A stretch of 17,585 nt of DNA from JAQWUY01 sp049615605 (lineage in GTDB: Bacteria > Pseudomonadota > Alphaproteobacteria > JAQWUY01): positions 1 to 17,585 of the forward strand of contig JBMZFW010000023.1 in NCBI GenBank assembly GCA_049615605.1. Reading direction: 5' to 3'. The notes under the pieces are model-generated. The model was not told where the DNA came from. It worked only from the letters and a program-made list of their open reading frames with translations, and did no database searches. Shown in pieces: positions 1 through 7,209 of this stretch; the stretch's first letter is position 1; each line of letters begins with the position of its first letter. The position numbers were made by a program, and so were the translations under genes.

Positions 1-221
1 CCTTTGCGAATGTATAAAGTTTCTTGGGTAATGTTTACTGTTCTGTCAACTTTATTATGTCTGTGGGCAAGTAATTCTTTGCCACTGTCATAACCCCAAG
101 TGCCAACTTGGATAAATTCTTCGTCTTGAGAATAAAAGTTTAAACCACCTTTTTCCCATTCCTCCGCTGTTGCGTGCCTTGCAAGAATAACTTCGCCATC
201 TTTAATTTCGTGTACTGCCAT
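1..221 (-). CDS. Cupin-fold small protein, N-terminal part (runs off left edge)
   Basis: The window holds the first 73-74 residues; the rest lies beyond the left edge. Residues 47-55 fit cupin motif 1, G(X)5HXH (GKELLAHRH). An E(X)6G follows at 67-74, after a longer linker than the classical motif. Two His and one Glu would therefore form a metal site. The ATG at 221-219 has a strong purine-rich ribosome site (AAGGG about 9 nt upstream) and starts 2 nt after the stop of the RmlC-like gene, so the two are co-transcribed and probably translationally linked. From memory, short cupins of this kind occur in O-antigen and capsule clusters, but their reaction is mostly unassigned. Role here: probably sugar or glycan modification, or none assignable. 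I do not claim a substrate. Confidence 0.7.
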   Translation of the reverse strand, partial: MAVHEIKDGEVILARHATAEEWEKGGLNFYSQDEEFIQVGTWGYDSGKELLAHRHNKVDRTVNITQETLYIRK

Positions 222-223
222 TT

Positions 224-751
224 TTATTTATCCCTTCCCGATAATATTGGTTCGCCACCGCATAACCATTTAATTCCAATTCGTTCATCATTCCATTTTT
301 CAGAAAACTGTTCATCCGCATCAATGTAATCCCCATCATACGCCAATGAATAATGGTATACTAAGTCATCACCAAGGTTATAATACGCATTACCCAATCT
401 TGGTGGAATTAAAATTAATTGCGGTTTATCGCTGTCAATAATGAAGTCTTGCCATTGCAGGTAAGTATCACTATCTTGGCGCATATCAACAACAACCTGT
501 TGCATTTTACCATATACACAAGTAACTAGTTTCCAAGACTTTGTATCACCGTGAATACCACGCAGAACATTCTTTTTAGATTTTGAAAATTTATTGTGCT
601 TAAACTTTGCACCATCTGTAATTAATGGTTGTAATTCATCAGCCACAAAAGAAGTCCAAATATTACCGCGCAAATCTTCGCCAACTGATGGGGTAATGAT
701 ATACACCCCTGCAATTTTATCAGATTGTTTAATGTCAAATTCAATAGCCAT
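224..751 (-). CDS. RmlC-like NDP-4-keto-sugar epimerase (cupin)
   Basis: A 175-residue protein of the dTDP-4-dehydrorhamnose 3,5-epimerase (RmlC) fold, close to the usual 180-185 residues. Visible family marks are LRGNIWTSF at 27-35, the core VLRGIHGD at 62-69 with the expected catalytic His67, Lys74 and the VDMR strand at 88-91. The catalytic-Tyr region is YHY at 132-134, and a WNDERIGIKW tail box spans 153-162. Where classical RmlC has a second His (AHGF), this protein reads GNAYYNL, so Asn121 aligns there. I associate that feature with epimerases acting on other nucleotide sugars. With gmd and manC next door and no RmlA, RmlB or RmlD gene, a GDP-4-keto-6-deoxy-sugar is a more likely substrate than dTDP-rhamnose precursor; that is inference. 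It follows the acyltransferase gene by 1 nt. Confidence 0.8.
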   Translation of the reverse strand: MAIEFDIKQSDKIAGVYIITPSVGEDLRGNIWTSFVADELQPLITDGAKFKHNKFSKSKKNVLRGIHGDTKSWKLVTCVYGKMQQVVVDMRQDSDTYLQWQDFIIDSDKPQLILIPPRLGNAYYNLGDDLVYHYSLAYDGDYIDADEQFSEKWNDERIGIKWLCGGEPILSGRDK

Positions 752-752
752 T

Positions 753-1808
753 TTATTTTAAACCTTTAATAATTTTCTTACCCATATTTATACCATTTTT
801 TTCAATATATTTATACGATAAATATAATACCAATGAAGACAGCCCCAATAAATATAAATATCCCGCAAATCCAAAACCCATTCCACCATAAGTTTTAATG
901 ATTGAACTGCTTGCTGAAAGGATAACAAAATGTAATAAGTACAGGCTGAAGCTAATTGTACCAAAAAAGACCATTGCTTTATTTGTCAAAATTGTACTAG
1001 TTGAATACATTGCTGATAAAATCAATATAGCAAAAGTAAATAAAATAATAACACTATTTCGTGGTTCAAATACTATAAACGAGTCATGATAATTCAAAAC
1101 AATTAAAGTAACAATTATCCATATTGGTAAAATATAATAATTTGAAAATATGTTTTTAAATGTTTGTTGCTTATATAAATGATATAAGTAACCACCCGTT
1201 ACAAAAAACATACCTTGATATAAAATAAATTCATATTTATCAAAAATATTATATTTACTATTAAAATAAGCCCACATTAAAGTTATTACAATCCATAAAG
1301 CGGGCATATATAATTTATTCATAAACACAACAATAAACGGGAATATTAAATAAAATGTAAATTCCATATCAATAGTACCGCCACCTGGGGCATAGCTGCC
1401 GTATGTGGTGAAGTCTGTAATAAATAATAATGATAATATAAAGCGTGTTAAATCAAATTCACCCCTTACCAAATAATGTGTAATTGCAGGAATAATTATC
1501 ATTAAATAAAACATTGGGGAAAGTCTGAAAAACCTGCGAATGAAAAAGTTTCTTATTTTATTTTCTTTTGGATAAATATTCCACATATAACACATTGTAA
1601 ATCCACTTATCATATAAAATAACTGTACCCCAAAAGCACCAATATCTAAGACATCTGATAAGAATGATGAATACCCCGTATTTGACATACCAAGCTCAAC
1701 ACCGTATCTTTGTTTAATTGAAAAGTGAACGCCAACAACTAATAATATGGCAATACCACGCAAGCCATCAAGCCATTGCAATCTGTCGTTGGATAAATTT
1801 GTTTGCAT
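753..1808 (-). CDS. Membrane O-acyltransferase, acyltransferase-3 family
   Basis: A 351-residue polytopic membrane protein of the acyltransferase-3 (OafA/NodX-type) family, which usually transfers acetyl groups to sugars of O-antigen, capsule or Nod factors. The N-terminal block LDGLRGIAILLVVGVH contains the R-x10-H signature (Arg17, His28). GVQLFYMISGF follows at 60-70, then a basic loop at 91-95 leading to LSPMF, and a GTIDMEFTFYLIFP box around 144-157. About ten hydrophobic segments follow one another to the C-terminus. There is no C-terminal SGNH domain, and the length matches the single-domain form. It begins directly after the gmd stop codon (TAA then ATG with no gap), so it belongs to the same transcript. 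Likely job: O-acetylation of the cluster's glycan at the inner membrane. The acceptor sugar cannot be told from sequence. Confidence 0.88.
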   Translation of the reverse strand: MQTNLSNDRLQWLDGLRGIAILLVVGVHFSIKQRYGVELGMSNTGYSSFLSDVLDIGAFGVQLFYMISGFTMCYMWNIYPKENKIRNFFIRRFFRLSPMFYLMIIIPAITHYLVRGEFDLTRFILSLLFITDFTTYGSYAPGGGTIDMEFTFYLIFPFIVVFMNKLYMPALWIVITLMWAYFNSKYNIFDKYEFILYQGMFFVTGGYLYHLYKQQTFKNIFSNYYILPIWIIVTLIVLNYHDSFIVFEPRNSVIILFTFAILILSAMYSTSTILTNKAMVFFGTISFSLYLLHFVILSASSSIIKTYGGMGFGFAGYLYLLGLSSLVLYLSYKYIEKNGINMGKKIIKGLK

Positions 1809-2843
1809 TTATTCTTCGCCACCGTAAGTATCATATTTCATATCATAATCAACCATAATCTTGGCAAGTTCAGGGGCAAGTACTTTTGGTTTCCACCCCA
1901 ATACCTTTTCCGCCTTGCTTCGGTCGCCTAATAACAATTCAACTTCCGCTGGACGGTAAAATTGTGGATCAACCGCAATAACAGTTTTACCAGTCGCTTT
2001 ATCTTTGGCGATTTCTTTATCACCAGAACCCGACCATTCCAGTTCAATCCCTGCGTGATTAAATGCAAATTCACAGAACTGGCGTATTGTGTATGTTTCA
2101 CCCGTTGCGGCAACGAAGTCTTCTGGTGTGTCGTGTTGCAACATCATCCACATCATTTCCACATATTCTTTGGCATATCCCCAATCACGCTTTGCATCCA
2201 TATTACCAAGGTATAAACATTCTTGCTTACCCTTAACAATGTTTGCAACCGCTTTGGTAATTTTCTTTGTTACAAATTCTTCACCACGGCGTGGGCTTTC
2301 GTGATTAAATAAAATTCCATTTACCGCAAACAAGCCATAAGATTCACGATAATTAACCGTTAACCAATACGCATAAAGCTTTGCCGCACCATACGGTGAT
2401 TTTGGATAAAATGGTGTTGTTTCCGATTGTGGTTCAGTTCCTGGGATACCACCGAATAATTCAGAAGTTGATGCTTGATAATATTTAGGTGGATTTGGTA
2501 AATCTTTAATCGCATTTAATAATCTTGTGGCACCAATAGCATCAACATCAGCCGTGTATTCAGGTACATCAAATGAAATGCCAACATGTGATTGTGCGCC
2601 AAGATTATAAACTTCCGTTGGTTTAATTTTTAATAGTAAAGTATAAATGTTTGAAGTATCGGTTAAATCACCATAGTGCCAGTGGAAATTTTTATGCGAC
2701 CAAAAGCCAGTCATTCGCGTTCCCGTTGGTTCCGATGAACGACGAACGATTGCGTGAACTTCGTATCCCTTTTCCAATAAAAATTCCGCCAAATACGAAC
2801 CGTCTTGTCCGCTTACACCAGTGATAAATGCGATATTTGCCAT
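1809..2843 (-). CDS. gmd: GDP-mannose 4,6-dehydratase
   Basis: A 344-residue extended short-chain dehydrogenase that converts GDP-D-mannose to GDP-4-dehydro-6-deoxy-D-mannose with bound NADP. The Rossmann motif GVSGQDG is at 9-15. The catalytic set is Thr126, Glu128 (STSELFGG) and Tyr151/Lys155 (SPYGAAK). The Gmd hallmark FNHESPRRGEEFVTKKI covers about 179-195. The length is normal for the family. The start at 2843 has a good AAGGA site 8 nt upstream and candidate promoters before that. ManC two genes upstream makes its substrate. GDP-L-fucose synthase, the usual next step, is not in the window. The acyltransferase, RmlC-like and cupin genes follow with almost no spacing. Close homologues that dehydrate GDP-heptose exist and cannot be excluded. 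Confidence 0.93.
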   Translation of the reverse strand: MANIAFITGVSGQDGSYLAEFLLEKGYEVHAIVRRSSEPTGTRMTGFWSHKNFHWHYGDLTDTSNIYTLLLKIKPTEVYNLGAQSHVGISFDVPEYTADVDAIGATRLLNAIKDLPNPPKYYQASTSELFGGIPGTEPQSETTPFYPKSPYGAAKLYAYWLTVNYRESYGLFAVNGILFNHESPRRGEEFVTKKITKAVANIVKGKQECLYLGNMDAKRDWGYAKEYVEMMWMMLQHDTPEDFVAATGETYTIRQFCEFAFNHAGIELEWSGSGDKEIAKDKATGKTVIAVDPQFYRPAEVELLLGDRSKAEKVLGWKPKVLAPELAKIMVDYDMKYDTYGGEE

Positions 2844-2844
2844 T

Positions 2845-2904
2845 AATTAATTCCTTATATAAAAATATAGCAAAAATATAGCAAATATTAAGGTTTTTTA
2901 CAAG
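2845..2904 (-). promoter_or_regulatory. Candidate promoter and RBS region of gmd
   Basis: On the minus strand, TTGTAA (2904-2899) and TATATT (2881-2876) are separated by exactly 17 nt, and the -10 is preceded by TGC (extended -10). A second TGC-TATATT lies 11 nt downstream (2870-2865). The Shine-Dalgarno sequence AAGGA follows, 8 nt before the gmd ATG. This would start a transcript for gmd, acyltransferase, RmlC-like and cupin. In AT-rich DNA such hexamers also arise by chance, so confidence is moderate. Confidence 0.45.
2865..2886 (-). repeat. Perfect 11-bp tandem duplication carrying two extended -10 boxes
   Basis: The unit TTTGCTATATT occurs twice, back to back, on the minus strand (2886-2876 and 2875-2865). 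Each copy contains TGC-TATATT, an extended -10 element. The duplication could give two start sites 11 nt apart. It is short and could be chance, but the match is exact. Confidence 0.6.
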
Positions 2905-2907
2905 TAT

Positions 2908-3729
2908 TTACTTTTTGTAAAATTGGCGTAAAATATATTTTAAAGCTCCACCATATTTTTGGAATTTTTCAGGCAACATTGCAATACTATATATGTATTT
3001 ACGGATACGAGAACGGTTATTTTTACGATTATTTTTAATAAATGTATCTGGTTTAATATCTTGATTATCACAATATATTTTAGATTCAGTAATTGAAATT
3101 GCTTTAATTCCCATTTTATATGCAATTAAAGAAAAAACACATTGGTCATGACGATGCATTATAAATTCTGGCAATTCTTTACCTATTGTTGATTTACTGT
3201 CATCTATTATTTTACTTTGGCAAGCATATTTTAAACATTCTTCTATAAATTTAATTGATTTTGTTGATTTTTTCCAAATATTGAAACCGCCTGCAACTAT
3301 TGGAAAGTCATGTGCTTCTTTTACATCGCACCCCATTAAAATAAATGTATCTTTTTTAGTTACATTCTTACATTTCTCATCAGAACAAAATAGCACAATG
3401 TCTTGATTGTATTTATTTGGCATATTAAACACAGGGGTTAAGTCTTTCAATATATCAGCCCCACTGTCACAATAAAACACCACATCGCCATCTTTAACAG
3501 ATTTATCCGTTAATGTTTTATGAATAATATAAAACTTCCACAACCAATATCCACCACCGCGAACTTTGTTCAAAATATTTTTGTTTGCGTTATAAAATTC
3601 ATCGTCAATGTCATTTGGGTTATATGATATTACCCTGTCGGCATTGCCAATTTCTTTTGCTTGTTTTGAATTTACATTTTGCTGAACTTTAAAATCATCA
3701 TTCGCATAATTGATATAAATTTTTTGCAT
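2908..3729 (-). CDS. Putative glycosyltransferase (GT-A-like, function unassigned)
   Basis: A 273-residue soluble protein without signal peptide. It shows features I associate with an uncharacterised GT-A-like nucleotide-sugar transferase family: GGGYWLWKFYII at 58-69, a strand ending in an acidic pair-like motif FYCDSGAD at 85-92 that could hold metal, FILMGCD at 129-135, and an AGGFNIWKKS segment at 146-155. The block HRHDQCVFSL at 192-201 is strongly conserved-looking. The C-terminal ~40 residues are basic and aromatic, as in peripheral membrane glycosyltransferases. The ATG has AGG 8 nt upstream and lies 3 nt after manC, so the two are co-transcribed. Donor and acceptor are unknown. The family call rests on remembered motif similarity rather than alignment. 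Confidence 0.6.
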   Translation of the reverse strand: MQKIYINYANDDFKVQQNVNSKQAKEIGNADRVISYNPNDIDDEFYNANKNILNKVRGGGYWLWKFYIIHKTLTDKSVKDGDVVFYCDSGADILKDLTPVFNMPNKYNQDIVLFCSDEKCKNVTKKDTFILMGCDVKEAHDFPIVAGGFNIWKKSTKSIKFIEECLKYACQSKIIDDSKSTIGKELPEFIMHRHDQCVFSLIAYKMGIKAISITESKIYCDNQDIKPDTFIKNNRKNNRSRIRKYIYSIAMLPEKFQKYGGALKYILRQFYKK

Positions 3730-3732
3730 TAA

Positions 3733-5139
3733 TTACCTGTCATAAATATCTTCAAAGCGTTCAATGTCATCTTCACCCAAGTAATCACCCGTTTGGACTT
3801 CCACAATTAAAACTGGGGCATCTGTATCATTACTTAACCTGTGTTTATGACCAGCTGATATATAAGTTGATTCATTGGCATTAAGTTTTAAGACTTCGCC
3901 ATCATTTTCAACCGTTGCCACGCCCGACACAACAACCCAATGTTCCGAACGGTGCTTGTGTGATTGCAATGATAGTTTTTGATGCGGTAAAACCATAATT
4001 TGCTTTACTTTATAGCCTTCACCTTCATCCAATATGGTAAATGTTCCCCACGGGCGGTGTTCCGTACGGTGTACATCAACAGCTTCGTGATTATTTGATT
4101 TTAATTCATTAACAATGTCTTTTACACCTTGCAATTTATTGCTGTCGGCAATTAATACGGCATCACGGGTTTCAACAATCGTTAAGTCATTTACCCCGAC
4201 TGTGGCAATTAATTTATCTTGTGAAGTTGAAAACACCGTGGTATTTTTTGTATCCTTCATCACCACATCAGACACTTCACGATATGAATTTCCATCTTTG
4301 TCAGTTGGCAATGTTTCGGCAATTGAATCCCAAGCACCCAAATCATTCCAATCAAATGTTGCTGGCACAACCGCAACATTGTCCGCCTTTTCCATTACCG
4401 CATAATCAATTGATATGTCTGGCATAGTGCTAAATATTTTTTCATCAATAACAAAGTCTTTATTGCTTGTATCAATTTTATCAACAACATCGTATACATC
4501 ATTTGCATTTTGTTTTAATGCATCTAAGTATCCACCCGCTGTAAATACAAACATTCCCGCATTCCAGAAATATCCGCCATCTGCGATATAACCTTTTGCT
4601 GTTTCTTCGTTTGGTTTTTCAACAAAGGCATCAACTTTAAAACCATTATCAATTGCTTCGCCAGATTTGATGTATCCATAACCAGTGTGTGGTTTTGTTG
4701 GGGTAATACCAATTGTTGTTAAATGTCCATTTTGTGCAAGCGATACCGCATTTTTAATTACATCTTCAAAAGATTTAATATCATTAATAATATGGTCACT
4801 TGGCAATACAACCAACACCGCATCATCACCAAAGTGTTGTTTTATGTACTTTGCCGAAACACCAATTGCACCAGCGGTATTTTTACCAAATGGTTCAAGA
4901 ATCAAGTGGTTGTTAAAATTAAAATCACTAGCCGTTCGTTCCACAAAGAAACGATATTGTTCATTGGTTACCGATATGATATCAGAAACACCAATTCCAC
5001 CAAGGCGGTTAAATGTACGGTTTAATAAACTTCCCGTTGGCTCAACCCACATAAATGGTTTTGGTCGCTTTGTTCGTGATACTGGCCAAAGGCGTGAGCC
5101 CACCCCACCAGACAAGATAACTGGAATAATTTTAGTCAT
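3733..5139 (-). CDS. manC: Mannose-1-phosphate guanylyltransferase / mannose-6-phosphate isomerase
   Basis: A 468-residue bifunctional enzyme of the usual size. It makes GDP-mannose from mannose-1-phosphate and GTP, and usually also interconverts fructose-6-P and mannose-6-P. The N-terminal nucleotidyltransferase domain opens with LSGGVGSRLWPVSR (9-22), followed by KPF. LEPFGKNTAGA, VLPSDHII and the FVEKPNEETA strand are further family marks. The C-terminal cupin (about 361-468) has RPWGTF, SLQSHKHRSEHW with metal-binding His394, His396 and Glu399, and AGHKHRL near 429-435, which is the type II phosphomannose isomerase signature. The product feeds Gmd. The ATG lacks a Shine-Dalgarno sequence but has a promoter-like element abutting it, so this gene may head its transcript and be leaderless. 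Confidence 0.95.
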   Translation of the reverse strand: MTKIIPVILSGGVGSRLWPVSRTKRPKPFMWVEPTGSLLNRTFNRLGGIGVSDIISVTNEQYRFFVERTASDFNFNNHLILEPFGKNTAGAIGVSAKYIKQHFGDDAVLVVLPSDHIINDIKSFEDVIKNAVSLAQNGHLTTIGITPTKPHTGYGYIKSGEAIDNGFKVDAFVEKPNEETAKGYIADGGYFWNAGMFVFTAGGYLDALKQNANDVYDVVDKIDTSNKDFVIDEKIFSTMPDISIDYAVMEKADNVAVVPATFDWNDLGAWDSIAETLPTDKDGNSYREVSDVVMKDTKNTTVFSTSQDKLIATVGVNDLTIVETRDAVLIADSNKLQGVKDIVNELKSNNHEAVDVHRTEHRPWGTFTILDEGEGYKVKQIMVLPHQKLSLQSHKHRSEHWVVVSGVATVENDGEVLKLNANESTYISAGHKHRLSNDTDAPVLIVEVQTGDYLGEDDIERFEDIYDR

Positions 5140-5144
5140 AATTT

Positions 5145-5173
5145 AATATAAAATTTTATGCATTTATAAGCAA
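5145..5173 (-). promoter_or_regulatory. Candidate manC promoter giving a leaderless mRNA
   Basis: TTGCTT (5173-5168), 17 nt spacer and TATATT (5150-5145) on the minus strand, followed by only 5 nt before the manC ATG at 5139. No purine-rich ribosome site is present. The expected transcription start falls on or next to the A of the ATG. Supported by pattern only. Confidence 0.5.
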
Positions 5174-5195
5174 GTATTATTTATATAGTTACGAC

Positions 5196-6218
5196 TTAAA
5201 CAAATTTATTTTTTAAATACCAATATCTTTTGCCAATTCGCCTAATGCATTTACCATAATATTCTTGCAATTTTACCCAAGAACTACGCGTGTGTGGTTT
5301 GATTGTAATATCTTTATATTCACCATCTTCAAATACCTCATCAAGCAAGTTAGAAATGTATGGCATAAATTGATATTGTTCTAATATACGTTTTCTTGCC
5401 TCTTTAATTGCAGGCAATCTTTTTTCCCATTCATTATCACGGATTGCTTTTTGCATTGTTTCAATAGCTTGTTCTGGATTACGAATGTCAACTGCGATAA
5501 AAGATTCTTCTGGCAGATCTTCACTTATGTTTGGACATCCATGGTAAAATGGTAATCCATAACCCAACAGTACATCTGAAATCTTTTCTGTCCAAGCGTA
5601 TGGTTCGCATATATTTTCAATTGCCATTACATATTTATATGGATAAATAGTTTCCCATTTTGTATCAATAGATTTAATGCCACTTCCCGATATATCAAAC
5701 ATATCAGGTTTGTATTTATCAACATAAGATTTAAAATGCATTCTGTACCAATGATTTGGCAATGCCATTTGATTTGATGTCATCCAAGACACCTTATCAT
5801 CAAATTTTTTAGTTGGAATATCCATAGATTTTAATTCAGAATATGTTTTTTCCACATACCAAGGTTCGCACGCCTGTGATATTATTTGCTTATTTCCATT
5901 TTTATCACCCATATACGAACTTACAATACGGCAACATTCATCATTACCATTTACCATCCAATCGTGCCAATATGTAGCACCCAAATATGGTTCCATATGT
6001 AATGCAATAATATTATTTGTATTGCAATTTATTTCATACTTTGTATCAATTCGTCCAATTTTAATAACAGCATCAAATGAACCTTGATTATGATCTGTAC
6101 TGAATATGTAATTATCCCACAAGCCATTACCATCCTGTGATTGTTTCAATATTTTATCTACAATCCATTCTTTTGACTGTTCATAGTCACCACCACTTAT
6201 AATCAATATTTTTTTCAT
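5196..6218 (-). CDS. GT10-family (alpha-1,3-fucosyltransferase-like) glycosyltransferase, second copy
   Basis: About 340 residues from the chosen ATG at 6218. The frame can be opened at a GTG at 6230, but the ATG gives a standard MKKILIISGG start and has GGTGG/GGATGG about 6 nt upstream. It then begins 1 nt after the previous gene's TAA. The GT10 donor-binding core is visible: YKYVMAIEN near 194-202, then WTEKISDVLLGYGLPFYHG near 209-227, and SFIAVDIR some 12 residues later. Family members transfer L-fucose from GDP-fucose to GlcNAc or Glc residues. The N-terminal acceptor domain is unlike that of the neighbouring GT10, so this is not a recent tandem duplicate. The C-terminus is basic and aromatic (CIRRIGKRYWYLKNKF), probably contacting the membrane. 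Donor identity is inferred from the family. Confidence 0.75.
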   Translation of the reverse strand: MKKILIISGGDYEQSKEWIVDKILKQSQDGNGLWDNYIFSTDHNQGSFDAVIKIGRIDTKYEINCNTNNIIALHMEPYLGATYWHDWMVNGNDECCRIVSSYMGDKNGNKQIISQACEPWYVEKTYSELKSMDIPTKKFDDKVSWMTSNQMALPNHWYRMHFKSYVDKYKPDMFDISGSGIKSIDTKWETIYPYKYVMAIENICEPYAWTEKISDVLLGYGLPFYHGCPNISEDLPEESFIAVDIRNPEQAIETMQKAIRDNEWEKRLPAIKEARKRILEQYQFMPYISNLLDEVFEDGEYKDITIKPHTRSSWVKLQEYYGKCIRRIGKRYWYLKNKFV

Positions 6219-6219
6219 A

Positions 6220-7209
6220 TTACCATCCACCGAAAAATCTTCTTTTAAAACTTATAGTTTTCCAATATTTTTTATAAATAAATCCTAATACTTTATTAAA
6301 CACTTTTAAGAATATTATTTTTATATATTTTTTTTCTTGTTTAATAATTTTATCTTCAATGCAATTAATTAAAAACTGTTCTATTTTTTTTTCGGTTTGC
6401 TCATAAATTTCACTGTCTTTAAAGAATGGATTTGCATTTTTAATTTTTTCCATTGCAGTTTTATTATTTTCTAAATATTCAATATATTCCACAACCTTAT
6501 TCATATTATTAAACTTTCTAGCATCAATAATTGCATCAGGGTTTACATAATCATATATTGAATTATCACCCCAGTAAATTGGAATTGAGCCAGCTTGCAG
6601 CGCCTGTATTACTTTTTCAGAAAACGAATATGGGCGCAATCCATTTTCAAAACATATAGTAAACTTATATCTTTTTAAAATATGTATCTTTTCTTCTTTC
6701 CAATGTAAATTTTGTGGAATGTCATTAAAGTCATTAATAGTTTTATTATTAAATAGTTTTCCAAAACTATCAACTTTCTTATAATTACTTAATAACTTAA
6801 AGAAATTATTTCTGTTTTTAGCATTTTTATTATTATAAATAAAATTACAAAATTCAGTCTTAGGAAATTTTTTATATTCAGAAGAGTTATTTTGATTAAT
6901 AAATTCTTGAACAAATGGATAGAATGGAAAATTAGCCATCCTAAATGACTTACTATCATTTGCCGGCTTTGATGTTATCAAATAATCTGCATATAATGAA
7001 TTTGGGAAATAATGTTCAGTTGCATAAAATATTAACTTAGCATTTAAATAATTTAAAAATTCATTACCAAATGATGAATAAATAACAACATCCGGATTAT
7101 CGCCTACAATTTCTAATTTATAATTTTTAGATAAATTTTTATAAATTTCATCTTCTTTGCAATCAAACCCATCCCAAAAGTCACAAAATTTTATTTTTAT
7201 TTTTTGCAT
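6220..7209 (-). CDS. GT10-family alpha-1,3-fucosyltransferase-like glycosyltransferase
   Basis: A 329-residue protein with the clearest GT10 signature in the window. FCNFIYNNKNAKNRNNFF (120-137) and YKKVDSFGKLFNN (143-155) precede the donor-site block YKFTICFENG (181-190) and SEKVIQALQAGSIPIYWG (197-214). This matches bacterial alpha-1,3/4-fucosyltransferases of the Helicobacter type, which use GDP-L-fucose. The C-terminal ~45 residues are rich in Lys, Arg, Phe, Tyr and Trp, again as in Helicobacter enzymes that sit on the membrane. A run of nine A lies in the coding strand at 6392-6384 (around Glu-Lys-Lys-Ile). The ATG has GAGGG 7 nt upstream and overlaps the stop of the GT25 gene by 1 nt. 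Base composition is extremely AT-rich. Confidence 0.87.
   Translation of the reverse strand: MQKIKIKFCDFWDGFDCKEDEIYKNLSKNYKLEIVGDNPDVVIYSSFGNEFLNYLNAKLIFYATEHYFPNSLYADYLITSKPANDSKSFRMANFPFYPFVQEFINQNNSSEYKKFPKTEFCNFIYNNKNAKNRNNFFKLLSNYKKVDSFGKLFNNKTINDFNDIPQNLHWKEEKIHILKRYKFTICFENGLRPYSFSEKVIQALQAGSIPIYWGDNSIYDYVNPDAIIDARKFNNMNKVVEYIEYLENNKTAMEKIKNANPFFKDSEIYEQTEKKIEQFLINCIEDKIIKQEKKYIKIIFLKVFNKVLGFIYKKYWKTISFKRRFFGGW

Noticed and set aside
2844..2907. Possible rho-independent terminator in the gap before gmd
   Set aside because: The sequence is A/T-rich with tandem repeats but no GC-containing inverted repeat followed by a T-run.
4685..5146. Plus-strand ORF of 153 codons opposite manC
   Set aside because: It is a shadow of manC, whose nucleotidyltransferase motifs fill the other strand; no family features and no ribosome site.
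6219..6230. GTG start at 6230 for the second GT10 gene
   Set aside because: The ATG at 6218 has better spacing to GGTGG/GGATGG and gives a typical MKKILI start; the GTG lies inside the upstream gene.
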